A stretch of 64,000 nucleotides of DNA from Paenarthrobacter histidinolovorans (GCF_014647595.1 NZ_BMPM01000008.1:28766-92765), one strand, 5' to 3'. Shown: positions 8,575-16,603, counted from the stretch's first letter. The notes: generated by a model from the sequence alone, not told the origin. Numbers and translations are program-made.

Positions 8575-9942
8575 TTAGGCGCGGGGAAAATATGGGAGGC
8601 CCTGCGCGTGCAGTTGCTCGGCTTCCTTGATGCGGGACAGCGACCGCCCCAGGATTTCGTCCGCAGTCTCACCCGGGCACAACTGCTCTATCCAGGCGTG
8701 CACGGCAGCGATGTCTTTGAAGGGAAGTGCCGATTGGGGGCGGGAAAGCAATTGAAAGAACCCGTCCGCAACGCGCCGATCGCCGTTCGACGCCAGAAAT
8801 ATGGTTTCGTTTACTGAGCCACCGGCGTCTTGATCCAGCAGGATACTGGTGAGGGCAGTAGACGCCTGACCGGATTTATGGAAAAAGTCCTCGAAGGTGG
8901 AACGGATCCACTCCGCGTCGAAGGGGCCGTCGTGGGATTCGAGTGCGTCAAGGTAATGGCCAACCTGCTTCATTCCCGACTGTGCGCCTTGCGCGCCGAT
9001 GGGGTCGAAGGTCATCGACGTGTCCCCAAGCGACATCACGGCGTGGCCGGATGCCGTAAACCCCACCGCATCCCGAACCGTGGGCTTCACCCGTCCCTTC
9101 AGCCAGGAAAAACGGTCATCAGGGATGACTTCAGCGTTCGCGATGAAGGCCGCGTCCCACGGGAGGAATTCCTTGTGGAGCCCCTTGACGGTCTCCAACA
9201 TCTCTTGGGCGTTGCTGGGAGAGGAGAGGCGTTCCTCCCATTCCGTCCCGATCCTTCCAAAGCCGAGAAAGCTCCAGGACGGTCCTGCCGTCTTGTGCAG
9301 GTAGGGACACCAGATGGTCTCGCCCATGTCACCTACGATCGAGAATGCGTTGTAGGCGCCCCCGTGATCGGATCGGTGGGCGAACGCTGAGCTGTCAGTC
9401 GGCAAGCCAGTGACCGTGATCATTGCCAGCGCGCGCTGCGGCTCGGTGTACTTGCTCCGGGCTGCATTGCCGGCGAACAGGTCTGTTAGCCCGCGCTTGC
9501 CGGTGGCGACGAAAGTGAGGTCATGTGCCGCAGCGATCGTGTCCAGTGATTCGGGGGAGACATCCTCCACGATGAAGGTGCCGCCCAAGCGAATGAATTC
9601 ATTGACGCGGTCGAACGAGCGAAGACGTGTGTCCACCCCCACCCCTGGCATGTCACCCAGGGACCCTGCCATAGCCATGACTTCCATTCCCGAGGAGGAA
9701 GACACCCAGCCGGTCAGGCCTTCAATCAGCGGAGCCTTATCCCGGTACGTGTGCAGGCCTAGTCGCTCCTCTACAGCCAAGGCCTCTCCGTACATGACCG
9801 CTGTACCTGTGGCTGGGACGTCCTCATACAAGCTTTGTGGAGACCTGTCGCTGTAGAGCGCGACTTCGTGGCCCTTGCTCAGCAAAGCCAGTGCGAACGT
9901 CGCACCGGTTTGGCCGGCACCGATGATGGCAAACCTGGACAT
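8575..9942 (-). CDS. StyA-like FAD-dependent monooxygenase (styrene/indole monooxygenase family)
   Basis: A 455-residue group E flavoprotein oxygenase. The Rossmann motif IIGAGQTGATFALALLSKGH opens the protein, followed by LYSDR, where StyA has VYTDR. A second FAD block near residue 335, LGDTSMTFDPIGAQGAQSG, matches the GD/DPxxGQGA region of the family. Members epoxidise styrene or indole-like aromatic substrates with reduced FAD from a separate reductase, which is present at 6575-7096. The reading frame is open to 10200, but the ATG at 9942 has a strong site (AAAGGAG, 5-nt spacing) and starts exactly at the FAD domain. First structural gene of a four-gene operon with a long leader. The substrate is unknown. 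Confidence 0.9.
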   Translation of the reverse strand: MSRFAIIGAGQTGATFALALLSKGHEVALYSDRSPQSLYEDVPATGTAVMYGEALAVEERLGLHTYRDKAPLIEGLTGWVSSSSGMEVMAMAGSLGDMPGVGVDTRLRSFDRVNEFIRLGGTFIVEDVSPESLDTIAAAHDLTFVATGKRGLTDLFAGNAARSKYTEPQRALAMITVTGLPTDSSAFAHRSDHGGAYNAFSIVGDMGETIWCPYLHKTAGPSWSFLGFGRIGTEWEERLSSPSNAQEMLETVKGLHKEFLPWDAAFIANAEVIPDDRFSWLKGRVKPTVRDAVGFTASGHAVMSLGDTSMTFDPIGAQGAQSGMKQVGHYLDALESHDGPFDAEWIRSTFEDFFHKSGQASTALTSILLDQDAGGSVNETIFLASNGDRRVADGFFQLLSRPQSALPFKDIAAVHAWIEQLCPGETADEILGRSLSRIKEAEQLHAQGLPYFPRA

Positions 9943-10156
9943 ATTCACTCCTTTGTTCTCGTGGTGGTAAGGGGTGCCGCCAAGGCTGCAAGCCAAGGTT
10001 GGGCATTCAGGGGTGAGTCCGCGAAGGGTGTCCTTCCGGACCTTGACGCTTGTGCGTGGGAGACGTTTGATGAGCTGTACATGGCTCGGAACGCGGGAGT
10101 GGGCCAGACTATCGCGGCACCCCCCAAGGATCTGCCGCGCGTCGTCGTTGGCTTTT

Positions 10157-10204
10157 TTCCTGCGCCACCGTTTTCCTGCACCACCGTCTTCCTGCGCCAC
10201 CGTA
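10157..10204. repeat. Three 16-bp direct repeats in the oxygenase operon leader
   Basis: Three contiguous copies of TTCCTGCRCCACCGTN (10157-10172, 10173-10188, 10189-10204), differing at one internal base and the last base. The end of copy 3 also forms a hairpin with GGTGGC at 10196-10219. No spacers, so not CRISPR. They lie inside the predicted untranslated leader of the minus-strand operon and could bind a regulator or fold in RNA. Confidence 0.8.
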
Positions 10205-10268
10205 AAGCCACGACGGTGGCTTCATTCCGGACTGGGGCGGAGCGCCCCGCTGTTCTTCGTTGAAGTCG

Positions 10269-10412
10269 TCAGTGGAGCGTCCGGGCTGTTGCCCGGTTTG
10301 GTGTTCGAGCAGCTACGGGGTCCTGCTCTTGATGTTCATCGCGGCTCCGTGGCGGCCTCGGCACTGTATCGCTGCCCCGAAAGTCCCGACGCTTGAATAT
10401 CACCAGCTTCAT
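10269..10412 (-). CDS. Possible 47-residue leader ORF upstream of the StyA-like operon
   Basis: An ATG at 10412 preceded by GGAGAG at 6-nt spacing opens a 47-codon frame beginning MKLVIFKRRDF and ending ATARTLH. It is rich in Arg and Pro and shows no family I recognise. It lies just downstream of a good minus-strand promoter (10456-10485) and more than 300 nt upstream of the oxygenase gene. It could be a leader peptide, a regulatory upstream ORF, or chance. The good ribosome site is the main support. Confidence 0.25.
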   Translation of the reverse strand: MKLVIFKRRDFRGSDTVPRPPRSRDEHQEQDPVAARTPNRATARTLH

Positions 10413-10455
10413 CGCTGACTCTCCATTATTCACAATAAATTTGGGCGTGAGTCCA

Positions 10456-10490
10456 TTAATACTCCTAGCCTTGGTTAGCAGTCAATAACC
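10456..10490 (-). promoter_or_regulatory. Predicted promoter and operator of the StyA-like operon
   Basis: On the minus strand TTGACT (10480-10485) and TATTAA (10456-10461) are separated by 18 bp, close to the housekeeping consensus. The -35 box is embedded in an inverted repeat GGTTA-N8-TAACC (10473-10490), a plausible TetR-type operator for the divergent regulator at 10733. It would give a leader of about 500 nt before the oxygenase start. Confidence 0.5.
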
Positions 10491-10651
10491 GGCTGGATAT
10501 TCTTTTAAGATGAGCACAACCATGGAATATGTACATGGATCTAAACTAATTTTCCGATGGAATCGCCCTCGTGTGGAAGCCTCATCGATTCATGACCTCA
10601 TCGAGTCACGGTTGACGGGTCGCCGGAAACGGACCCTCCTGTACTGTGTGC

Positions 10652-10708
10652 TGTGGAAAGTACCGGGTGCCCGTGAAAGTACCTGGTGCTGTGGAAGTAA
10701 CCGTGTGG
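10652..10708. repeat. Three 19-bp direct repeats upstream of tetR
   Basis: Three contiguous imperfect units (10652-10670, 10671-10689, 10690-10708), each around the motif GTGGAAAGTACC-GGTGC, the third most diverged. They end 24 bp before the TetR start codon, where an autoregulatory binding array could sit. Confidence 0.7.
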
Positions 10709-10732
10709 TTTTGAAAGGGACGGAGATCAGAG

Positions 10733-11428
10733 ATGCGCACACCCCCTGACGAGACCTCCACAATGGAGCCTTCCGGCCGCCGGGAACGTAAGCGCATCCA
10801 CACGAGCCGACGCCTCTACGAAGCTGCAATGCAGCTTTTTGAGGAGCAAGGGTACGACGAAACCACCATGGACGAGATCGCCGATCTCGCTGATACGGCC
10901 CGGCAGACCGTGTACAACTATTTCCCGCGCAAGAGCTCGTTTATCGATGAGTGGGCGGCGCGCAGGCGGAGCCTGGCCGTCGCCGGACTTGAGAAGCCGG
11001 AAACCAGCAACCGACCCATCGCCGAACAAATCTCGCTGTTCATTCGCAACCTGGTCCACATCAACTTGCAGACGAAACAGCTCACGCACGTCCTGATTCC
11101 CGCTTGGGTGCGTGCCGGCGGGCCGATAGACGATGCCCCGGCCCTGTCCGATCTCATAGTGGACTTCGTGAAATTAGGCCAGCAGAGAGGGGAGTTGGAT
11201 CCGACGCGCGATCCAACCCGTGCGAGCAACCTGATCCGGGAAGCCTATCTCGGGGCGCTCTATCAATGGGTCAGCACTGGCTCCGGGGAGAATTTCGACC
11301 TCAGCGAGGCGGTGGACGATAGCCTGCAGATCATCTTCCACGGACTGACGAAACCGCATGCAGACTCAGACGGCGGAGTCACTGGGAAAGTGGCTCAAAC
11401 CGGGTCACGAAGCAGCGCGGGCTCGTAG
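10733..11428 (+). CDS. TetR/AcrR family transcriptional regulator
   Basis: A 231-residue regulator. The N-terminal helix-turn-helix lies at residues ~20-65 (RLYEAAMQLFEEQGYDETTM, then IADLADTARQTVYNYFPRKS), the hallmark of TetR proteins. The C-terminal half is the ligand-binding, dimerisation domain. GGAG lies 8 nt upstream of the ATG; a second ATG at codon 11 is an alternative start. It is divergent from the oxygenase operon and probably represses it and itself, with candidate sites at 10473-10490 and the 19-bp repeats. Its last 34 bp overlap the 3' end of rhaB on the opposite strand. Confidence 0.9.
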   Translation: MRTPPDETSTMEPSGRRERKRIHTSRRLYEAAMQLFEEQGYDETTMDEIADLADTARQTVYNYFPRKSSFIDEWAARRRSLAVAGLEKPETSNRPIAEQISLFIRNLVHINLQTKQLTHVLIPAWVRAGGPIDDAPALSDLIVDFVKLGQQRGELDPTRDPTRASNLIREAYLGALYQWVSTGSGENFDLSEAVDDSLQIIFHGLTKPHADSDGGVTGKVAQTGSRSSAGS

Positions 11429-12900
11429 CGAACCAGTTCCGTCCCGGCGCCAGCCAATGCCCGCAGCTCAGCCAGCCCACCGGTCACCACACCCGCGGCC
11501 CTTGCCTGGACCAGCACGTTGCCCAGCGCCGTCGCCTCAACCGGTCCAGCCACTACGCGCTTACCGGCAGCCTCTGCGGTGAGTTGGCACAGGAGCCGGT
11601 TCTGCGAACCGCCGCCCACGATGTGCACCACGCCCGTACTGCGGCCGGTGAGCCGTTCGGCGTCGGCCAGCGTGCGGGCGTAACCGGCCGCGAGGCTGTC
11701 CATGATGCAACGCACGACGGCGGCTGGCCGGTCCGGGAGCACCGCACCGGTGCTGCGCACGGCTGTGCGGATCCGGTCCGGCATGTTGTCCGGCGCCGTG
11801 AAAGCAGGGTCATCGGCGTTGATCTGCGGACCGCCGGCAGGGAGGGCTGCGGCGGACTCAAGCAAGGCGGTGAGTGCTTGTGTGTAGCCCTCGGCGGCCC
11901 ATGCCCTCTGGCATTCGCTGAGCAACCACAGCCCGCCGACGTTGCGGAGGTACCGGATGGTTCCGTCCACCCCGCGTTCGTTGGTGAAGTTGGCTATCCG
12001 GCTGGCCTCGGTGAGGACGGGGTGGGGGAGTTCCACGCCGACCAGCGACCAGGTGCCGGAGGAAATGTACGCGAAGTCTTCCTGCGACGCCGGCACCGCC
12101 GCCACGGCTGACGCGGTGTCGTGCGAGCCAACCGCAACCACTCTGGTGTCCGCGGGGAGGCCCGTTTGCTCGAGGATCGAGGGCAACAGCGTGCCCACGG
12201 TTTCACCGGGCTGGATGAGCGGCGGGAAGATATCCCGGGGCAGCCGGAGTGCATCCAGGAACCCTGCGGCCCACTCGCCCGCAACAGCGTCGAAGAGCCC
12301 CGTGGCGGAAGCATTCGTCGCCTCGGTCCGGCGTTCGCCCGTGAGTAGAAAGGCGATCAGGTCAGGGATGAGAAGTGCCTGCACCCCGTCCACGTTCGGT
12401 TCTGCTGCCAGCTGGTACAACGTGTTGAACTGCAAGTACTGCAAGCCTGTGACGGCGTACAGCTTCTCCGGGGAAATGACAGCATGGACCCGTTCCACCG
12501 CGGCCCGGCTGCGCTCGTCCCGGTAGCTGAAGGGAACGGAGGTGAGTTCGCCGGCATCGTTCACCAGGCCGTAGTCCACTGCCCAGGTGTCAATGCCGAT
12601 GCTTACGATGCGCTCGCCGTTCCCACGCGCCACGGAAGCGGCAGCCGCCAAGCCCTTGAGTACCTCAGCGAACAGGGCGTCGAAGTCCCAGCGGAGGCCG
12701 CCGTCGAGCTCCACCACGCCGTTGGGGAAGCGGTGGATCGTCTCGAGGGATACCCCTGTGGAGGGGGAGACCCGGCCCAGCATGACGCGGCCGGAGGACG
12801 CCCCGATATCTATTGCTGCGAACACTGCTTTGGGGGCTGCGGGAGCGGACACCGCCCCGGCGTGTGCCGGGGCGGTGTTCACGGTGGTTCCGTTGGTCAC
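11395..12900 (-). CDS. rhaB: Rhamnulokinase
   Basis: A 501-residue FGGY-family kinase that phosphorylates L-rhamnulose to L-rhamnulose 1-phosphate. The ATPase start AAIDIGASSGRVMLG, the block GIDTWAVDYGLV, the SSGTWSLVG region and the late GGGSQNRLLCQ are all typical of RhaB. It is the last gene of the rha operon, 8 bp after the aldolase/dehydrogenase stop. Its end overlaps the convergent tetR gene by 34 bp with no terminator visible between them, so opposing transcripts would overlap. Confidence 0.95.
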   Translation of the reverse strand: MTNGTTVNTAPAHAGAVSAPAAPKAVFAAIDIGASSGRVMLGRVSPSTGVSLETIHRFPNGVVELDGGLRWDFDALFAEVLKGLAAAASVARGNGERIVSIGIDTWAVDYGLVNDAGELTSVPFSYRDERSRAAVERVHAVISPEKLYAVTGLQYLQFNTLYQLAAEPNVDGVQALLIPDLIAFLLTGERRTEATNASATGLFDAVAGEWAAGFLDALRLPRDIFPPLIQPGETVGTLLPSILEQTGLPADTRVVAVGSHDTASAVAAVPASQEDFAYISSGTWSLVGVELPHPVLTEASRIANFTNERGVDGTIRYLRNVGGLWLLSECQRAWAAEGYTQALTALLESAAALPAGGPQINADDPAFTAPDNMPDRIRTAVRSTGAVLPDRPAAVVRCIMDSLAAGYARTLADAERLTGRSTGVVHIVGGGSQNRLLCQLTAEAAGKRVVAGPVEATALGNVLVQARAAGVVTGGLAELRALAGAGTELVRYEPALLRDPV

Positions 12901-12908
12901 TGTGGGTC

Positions 12909-14957
12909 CTAGCGGAGGAAGGCTGCTGCCACGCCGGCGTCCACGGGGATGTGGAGGCCGGTGGTGTGGGAGAGCTCGTTGCTGGTGAGCACGGACGCGG
13001 CGTTTGCCACGTGTTCGGGCAGGACTTCGCGCTTGAGGAGCGTGCGCTGGGCGTAGTACTTGCCCAGTTCCTGCTCGTCAACGCCGTACACCGCGGCACG
13101 CTTGGCGCCCCAGCCGCCGGCGAAGATGCCGGAGCCGCGGACCACGCCGTCGGGGTTGATGCCGTTGACGCGGACACCGTATTCGCCCAGTTCAGCGGCG
13201 AGCAAGCGGACCTGGTGGGCCTGGTCTGCTTTGGTGGCGGAGTAGGCGATGTTGTTGGGCCCGGCGAACACGGAGTTCTTGGAGGAGATGTAGATGATGT
13301 CTCCGCCCAGGCCCTGATCGATCATCACCTTGGCCGCGGCCTTGGACACCAGGAACGAGCCCTTGGCCATGACGTTGTGCTGGAGGTCCCAGTCCTTCTC
13401 GGTGGTTTCCAGCAGCGGCTTGGAGATGGACAGGCCGGCGTTGTTGACCACCAGGTCCAGGCCGCCGAAGGCGAGTACGGCTTCCTGGATGGCGGCTGCG
13501 ATCTGGGCTTCGTCGGTCACGTCCGCCTGGACGCCGATGGCGACGTCGGAACCGCCCAGTTCTGCAGCGACGGCCTGCGCGCTCTCAAGGTTCAGGTCGG
13601 CAATCACTACGCACGCGCCGTCGGACGCCAACCGGGTGGCGATCGCCTTGCCGATGCCCGACGCCGCTCCGGTCACCAGTGCGATACGGGTGGCGTGCGA
13701 CTTGGGCTTGGGCATCCGGGCGAGCTTGGCTTCTTCCAGCGCCCAGTACTCGATGCGGAACTTCTCGGATTCCTCGATGGGGGCGTAGGTGGAGATGGCC
13801 TCGGCGCCGCGCATCACGTTGATGGCGTTGAGGTAGAACTCGCCGGCCACGCGGGCGGTCTGCTTGTCCTTGCCGAAGGAGAACATGCCGACGCCGGGGA
13901 TCAGTACGATGGCCGGGTCAGCGCCGCGCAAGGCGGGTGAGTCAGCGTCAGCGTGGCGGTCGTAGTACGCCTGGTAGTCCTCGCGGTAGGCGGCGTGCAG
14001 TTCGTTCAGGCGTTCCACTGCTTGTTCCAGAGGAGCATCGGCCGGGAGGTCCAGGACCAGCGGCTTGACCTTGGTGCGAAGGAAGTGGTCCGGGCAGGAG
14101 GTGCCCAGCGCGCCGAGGCGCGGGTGCTCTGCCGACTCAAGGAATTCAAGAACGACGGCGTCATCGCTGAAGTGCCCCAGCTGAGGTTTGTCCGTGGAGG
14201 CCAAGCCGCGGATTACCGGGGCGAGGGCAGCAGCCTTGGCCCTGCGTTCAGCTTCGGGGAGCGCGCCGTATCCGGGGAGCTTGGCACCGAAGGGCTCGGA
14301 TTTGCCGTTTTCCTTGATGTAGTTTTCGGCCTGGTCTATGATCCAGAGCGAGTTGGCCTCGGCCTCTTCGCTGGTGGCACCCCACGCCGTGATGCCGTGG
14401 CCGCCCAGGATGGTGCCGATGGCCTGCGGGTTGGCTTCCTTGATCGCCGCGATGTCCAAGCCGAGCTGGAATCCGGGGCGACGCCAGGGAACCCACACAA
14501 CCTTGCTGCCGAAGACCTTGGAAGTGAGGGCCTCGCCGTCCACCGCCGTCGCAATCGCGATGCCGGAGTCCGGGTGCAGGTGGTCAACGTGGGCTGCGTC
14601 CACCAGGCCGTGCATGGCGGTATCGATCGACGGCGCAGCGCCGCCCTTTCCGTGCAGGCAGTAATCGAAGGCGGCTACCATTTCGTCTTCACGCTCGACG
14701 CCGGGGTAAACGGACTTGAGTGCCTGCAGCCGGTCCAGCCGGAGTACAGCGAGGTTCTCAGCCTTCAGTGTGCCGAGGTCGCCGCCGGAGCCCTTCACCC
14801 AAAGAAGCTCAACGTCCTGGCCGGTGACCGGGTCCTTCTCAGTGCCCTTGGCGGAGGTGTTGCCGCCGGCGAAGTTGGTGTTCCGCTTGTCCGCGCCGAG
14901 GCGGTTGGAACGGGAGATCAGCTCTTCAACAGTTGTGTTGTTTTTATGCGTGGTCAT
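12909..14957 (-). CDS. Bifunctional rhamnulose-1-phosphate aldolase / short-chain dehydrogenase
   Basis: A 682-residue fusion often called RhaD or RhaEW. Residues ~1-410 are a class II aldolase domain (FAGGNTSAKG, then the metal-binding HVDHLHPDS region) that would split L-rhamnulose 1-phosphate into DHAP and L-lactaldehyde. Residues ~425-682 are an SDR domain (LVTGAASGIGKAIA cofactor motif, NNAG, catalytic YSATK) that would oxidise or reduce L-lactaldehyde. An upstream extension of the frame overlaps rhaI and was rejected: the ATG at 14957 starts the conserved aldolase N terminus and is 2 nt after the rhaI stop, so it is likely translationally coupled. Domain calls are firm; the exact aldehyde step is by family. 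Confidence 0.93.
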   Translation of the reverse strand: MTTHKNNTTVEELISRSNRLGADKRNTNFAGGNTSAKGTEKDPVTGQDVELLWVKGSGGDLGTLKAENLAVLRLDRLQALKSVYPGVEREDEMVAAFDYCLHGKGGAAPSIDTAMHGLVDAAHVDHLHPDSGIAIATAVDGEALTSKVFGSKVVWVPWRRPGFQLGLDIAAIKEANPQAIGTILGGHGITAWGATSEEAEANSLWIIDQAENYIKENGKSEPFGAKLPGYGALPEAERRAKAAALAPVIRGLASTDKPQLGHFSDDAVVLEFLESAEHPRLGALGTSCPDHFLRTKVKPLVLDLPADAPLEQAVERLNELHAAYREDYQAYYDRHADADSPALRGADPAIVLIPGVGMFSFGKDKQTARVAGEFYLNAINVMRGAEAISTYAPIEESEKFRIEYWALEEAKLARMPKPKSHATRIALVTGAASGIGKAIATRLASDGACVVIADLNLESAQAVAAELGGSDVAIGVQADVTDEAQIAAAIQEAVLAFGGLDLVVNNAGLSISKPLLETTEKDWDLQHNVMAKGSFLVSKAAAKVMIDQGLGGDIIYISSKNSVFAGPNNIAYSATKADQAHQVRLLAAELGEYGVRVNGINPDGVVRGSGIFAGGWGAKRAAVYGVDEQELGKYYAQRTLLKREVLPEHVANAASVLTSNELSHTTGLHIPVDAGVAAAFLR

Positions 14958-14959
14958 GC

Positions 14960-16126
14960 TTACGCGCCCCATCCGGCTTGCTGGCCGCCTGCGCGGTCCT
15001 CGTTGATCTTCTTCTGGTACCCGCTGGCCTTGTAGGCAGCCATCGGGTCGGCGGGCAGGCCGCGGGATTCGCGCCACTCGGCCAGGACCGGGCGGACATC
15101 GGTGTAGAAGGCATCGTTGAAGATGCCGTTCGCGGCCAGGACATCCCCGGCGCGCTGGGCTTCGGACAGCGCCGCAGTGTCTACGAGCAGGGCGCGGGCG
15201 GTCATTTCCTGGACGTTCAGCACCGAGCGGATCTGGCCTGGGATCTTCTCTTCCAGGTTGTGGCACTGATCCAACATCAGCGCGACACCAGAGTCCTTGC
15301 CGAAACCGCCGCCACGGATGACCTCGTGCATGATGCGGAACAGCTGGAACGGATCAGCTGCGCCAACAATGAGGTCGTCATCGGCGTAGAAGCGGGAGTT
15401 GAAGTCGAACGATCCAAGCTTGCCCAGGCGCAGGAGCTGCATCACGATGAACTCGATGTTGGTGCCCGGGGCGTGGTGGCCGGTGTCCAGGCAAACGAAC
15501 GCCTTCTCGCCCAGTGCCAGGGTCTGCGCGTAGGAAGTACCCCAGTCCGGAACGTCGGTGTGGTAGAAGGCCGGCTCGAAGAACTTGTACTCCAGGACCA
15601 GGCGCTGCTCTTCGCCCAGAGCTGCGTAAATTTCCTGCAGGCTTTCGGCCAAGCGGTCCTGGCGCCCACGGATATCGTCCTGGCCCGGGTAGTTGGTGCC
15701 GTCAGCAAGCCAGATCTTCAGATCACGCGAACCCGTGGCATGCATGATCCCGATGCACTCCAGGTGGTGATCAATCGCGCGGCGGCGGACCGACTCGTTG
15801 GACGAGGTGAGGGAGCCGAGCTTGTACTCGTCGTCCTGGAAGGTGTTGGAGTTGATGGTGCCCAGCCCAACCCCGAGCCCTTCGGCGTACTGGCGCAGGG
15901 CTGCGTAGTCATCCACCTTGTCCCACGGAATGTGCAGGGCCACAGTAGGTGCCAGCCCCGTGAGTTCGTGGACCTTGGCGGCGTCGGCGATCTTTTCCTG
16001 AACGGTGCGCGGGGTGCCGGGGGTGCCGAAGACCTTGAACCGGGTCCCGGAATTGCCGTAGGCCCAGGATGGCACTTCAATGGCCAGTTCTCCCAGGCGG
16101 CCCAGGGCCGATTCTGTGGTGTTCAT
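14960..16126 (-). CDS. rhaI: L-rhamnose isomerase (TIM-barrel, Pseudomonas stutzeri type)
   Basis: A 388-residue TIM-barrel sugar isomerase that converts L-rhamnose to L-rhamnulose. Family blocks include PSWAYGNSGTRF, LGTINSNTFQDDEYKLGS, KIWLADGTNYPGQDD, and the metal-site motif CLDTGHHAPGTN, followed by GSFDFNSRFYADDD. This is the actinobacterial/pseudomonad enzyme, unrelated to E. coli RhaA in length. The start overlaps the rhaM stop by 4 bp, and the stop is 2 nt before the next gene, so rhaM-rhaI-aldolase-rhaB is one tightly packed operon. Confidence 0.95.
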   Translation of the reverse strand: MNTTESALGRLGELAIEVPSWAYGNSGTRFKVFGTPGTPRTVQEKIADAAKVHELTGLAPTVALHIPWDKVDDYAALRQYAEGLGVGLGTINSNTFQDDEYKLGSLTSSNESVRRRAIDHHLECIGIMHATGSRDLKIWLADGTNYPGQDDIRGRQDRLAESLQEIYAALGEEQRLVLEYKFFEPAFYHTDVPDWGTSYAQTLALGEKAFVCLDTGHHAPGTNIEFIVMQLLRLGKLGSFDFNSRFYADDDLIVGAADPFQLFRIMHEVIRGGGFGKDSGVALMLDQCHNLEEKIPGQIRSVLNVQEMTARALLVDTAALSEAQRAGDVLAANGIFNDAFYTDVRPVLAEWRESRGLPADPMAAYKASGYQKKINEDRAGGQQAGWGA

Positions 16127-16524
16127 GATTGTTCCTTCTGGTGTCCGATGGTGGTGTCTGTATGTACTGGCGCGGCGGCGTTTGTGACGTTGCCGGCGGC
16201 TGCCAGTTGGTCTTCAAGGTTGAAAACTTCCTCGACGAGTTCGAAACCCTGGTCCGGGGGCAGGTCGCTGTTCGCGAACAGGGTTGCCATGTCTGCTTGC
16301 CAGCGGGCGTTGACGTCCGTGAGCGCCATGCGGGCTTGCGCTGCCGCGTAGTCTTCGCATTCCAGATAGCCGATCAGTTGACCGTCGGGTGCCAGGAACA
16401 GCGAGTAGTTGTTCCATCCGGCGTCCTTCAACGCAGCCAACATTTCAGGCCACACGGCGGCGTGGCGGCGCTTGTACTCGTCCATTAATTCCGGCTGGAC
16501 GGAAGAGCGGAAACATACCCTCAT
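16123..16524 (-). CDS. rhaM: L-rhamnose mutarotase
   Basis: A 133-residue protein with the DUF718/RhaM fold. The conserved start MRVCFRSSVQPELMDEYKRRH and the block NNYSLFLAPDGQLIGYLEC are typical. It interconverts alpha and beta anomers of L-rhamnose before isomerisation. The last ~30 residues (Ala/Thr-rich) exceed the usual ~104-residue length and look like a tail without known function. It is the first gene of the operon, directly downstream of the promoter/operator at 16547-16603. Confidence 0.92.
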   Translation of the reverse strand: MRVCFRSSVQPELMDEYKRRHAAVWPEMLAALKDAGWNNYSLFLAPDGQLIGYLECEDYAAAQARMALTDVNARWQADMATLFANSDLPPDQGFELVEEVFNLEDQLAAAGNVTNAAAPVHTDTTIGHQKEQS

Positions 16525-16546
16525 GCGGTTCTCCGGGTTACTCGTC

Positions 16547-16603
16547 TTTGAATCGTTTCATTTGTTACGATTCAAACTACCCTCGCCAAGCAGGGGGTGT
16601 CAA
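16547..16603 (-). promoter_or_regulatory. rha operon promoter with LacI-type operator
   Basis: On the minus strand TTGACA (16598-16603), an 18-bp spacer and TAGTTT (16574-16579) form a strong promoter. A perfect inverted repeat TTTGAATCGT-N10-ACGATTCAAA (16547-16556 and 16567-16576) overlaps the -10 box. Within it, TGAATCGTTTCA at 16549-16560 is itself a near-palindrome with a central CG, as LacI-family proteins prefer. The divergent LacI-type regulator at 16648 is the natural ligand. Confidence 0.7.

Larger units (their letters stand above)
9943..10732. other. 790-bp divergent intergenic region with two tandem-repeat blocks and an AT-rich core
   Basis: The gap between the minus-strand oxygenase operon and the plus-strand tetR. 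It holds a 3 x 16-bp direct repeat (10157-10204), a small reading frame on the minus strand (10269-10412), a promoter-like and operator-like stretch (10456-10490), an AT-rich patch around 10420-10560, and a 3 x 19-bp direct repeat (10652-10708). No convincing longer gene was found on either strand. Confidence 0.7.

Noticed and set aside
9945..10211. 88-codon minus-strand frame covering the 16-bp repeats
   Set aside because: No ribosome site, composition driven by the repeats, and it overlaps the leader of the oxygenase gene.
10157..10708. Possible CRISPR array
   Set aside because: The 16-bp and 19-bp units are contiguous with no spacers, and no cas genes are present.
10510..10749. 79-codon plus-strand frame before tetR
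   Set aside because: Runs through the 19-bp repeats and overlaps the tetR start; no ribosome site or family resemblance.
12813..13940. 375-codon plus-strand frame opposite the rhamnose aldolase/dehydrogenase
   Set aside because: Antisense shadow of GC-rich coding DNA with low-complexity Val/Gly/Asp sequence and no ribosome site.
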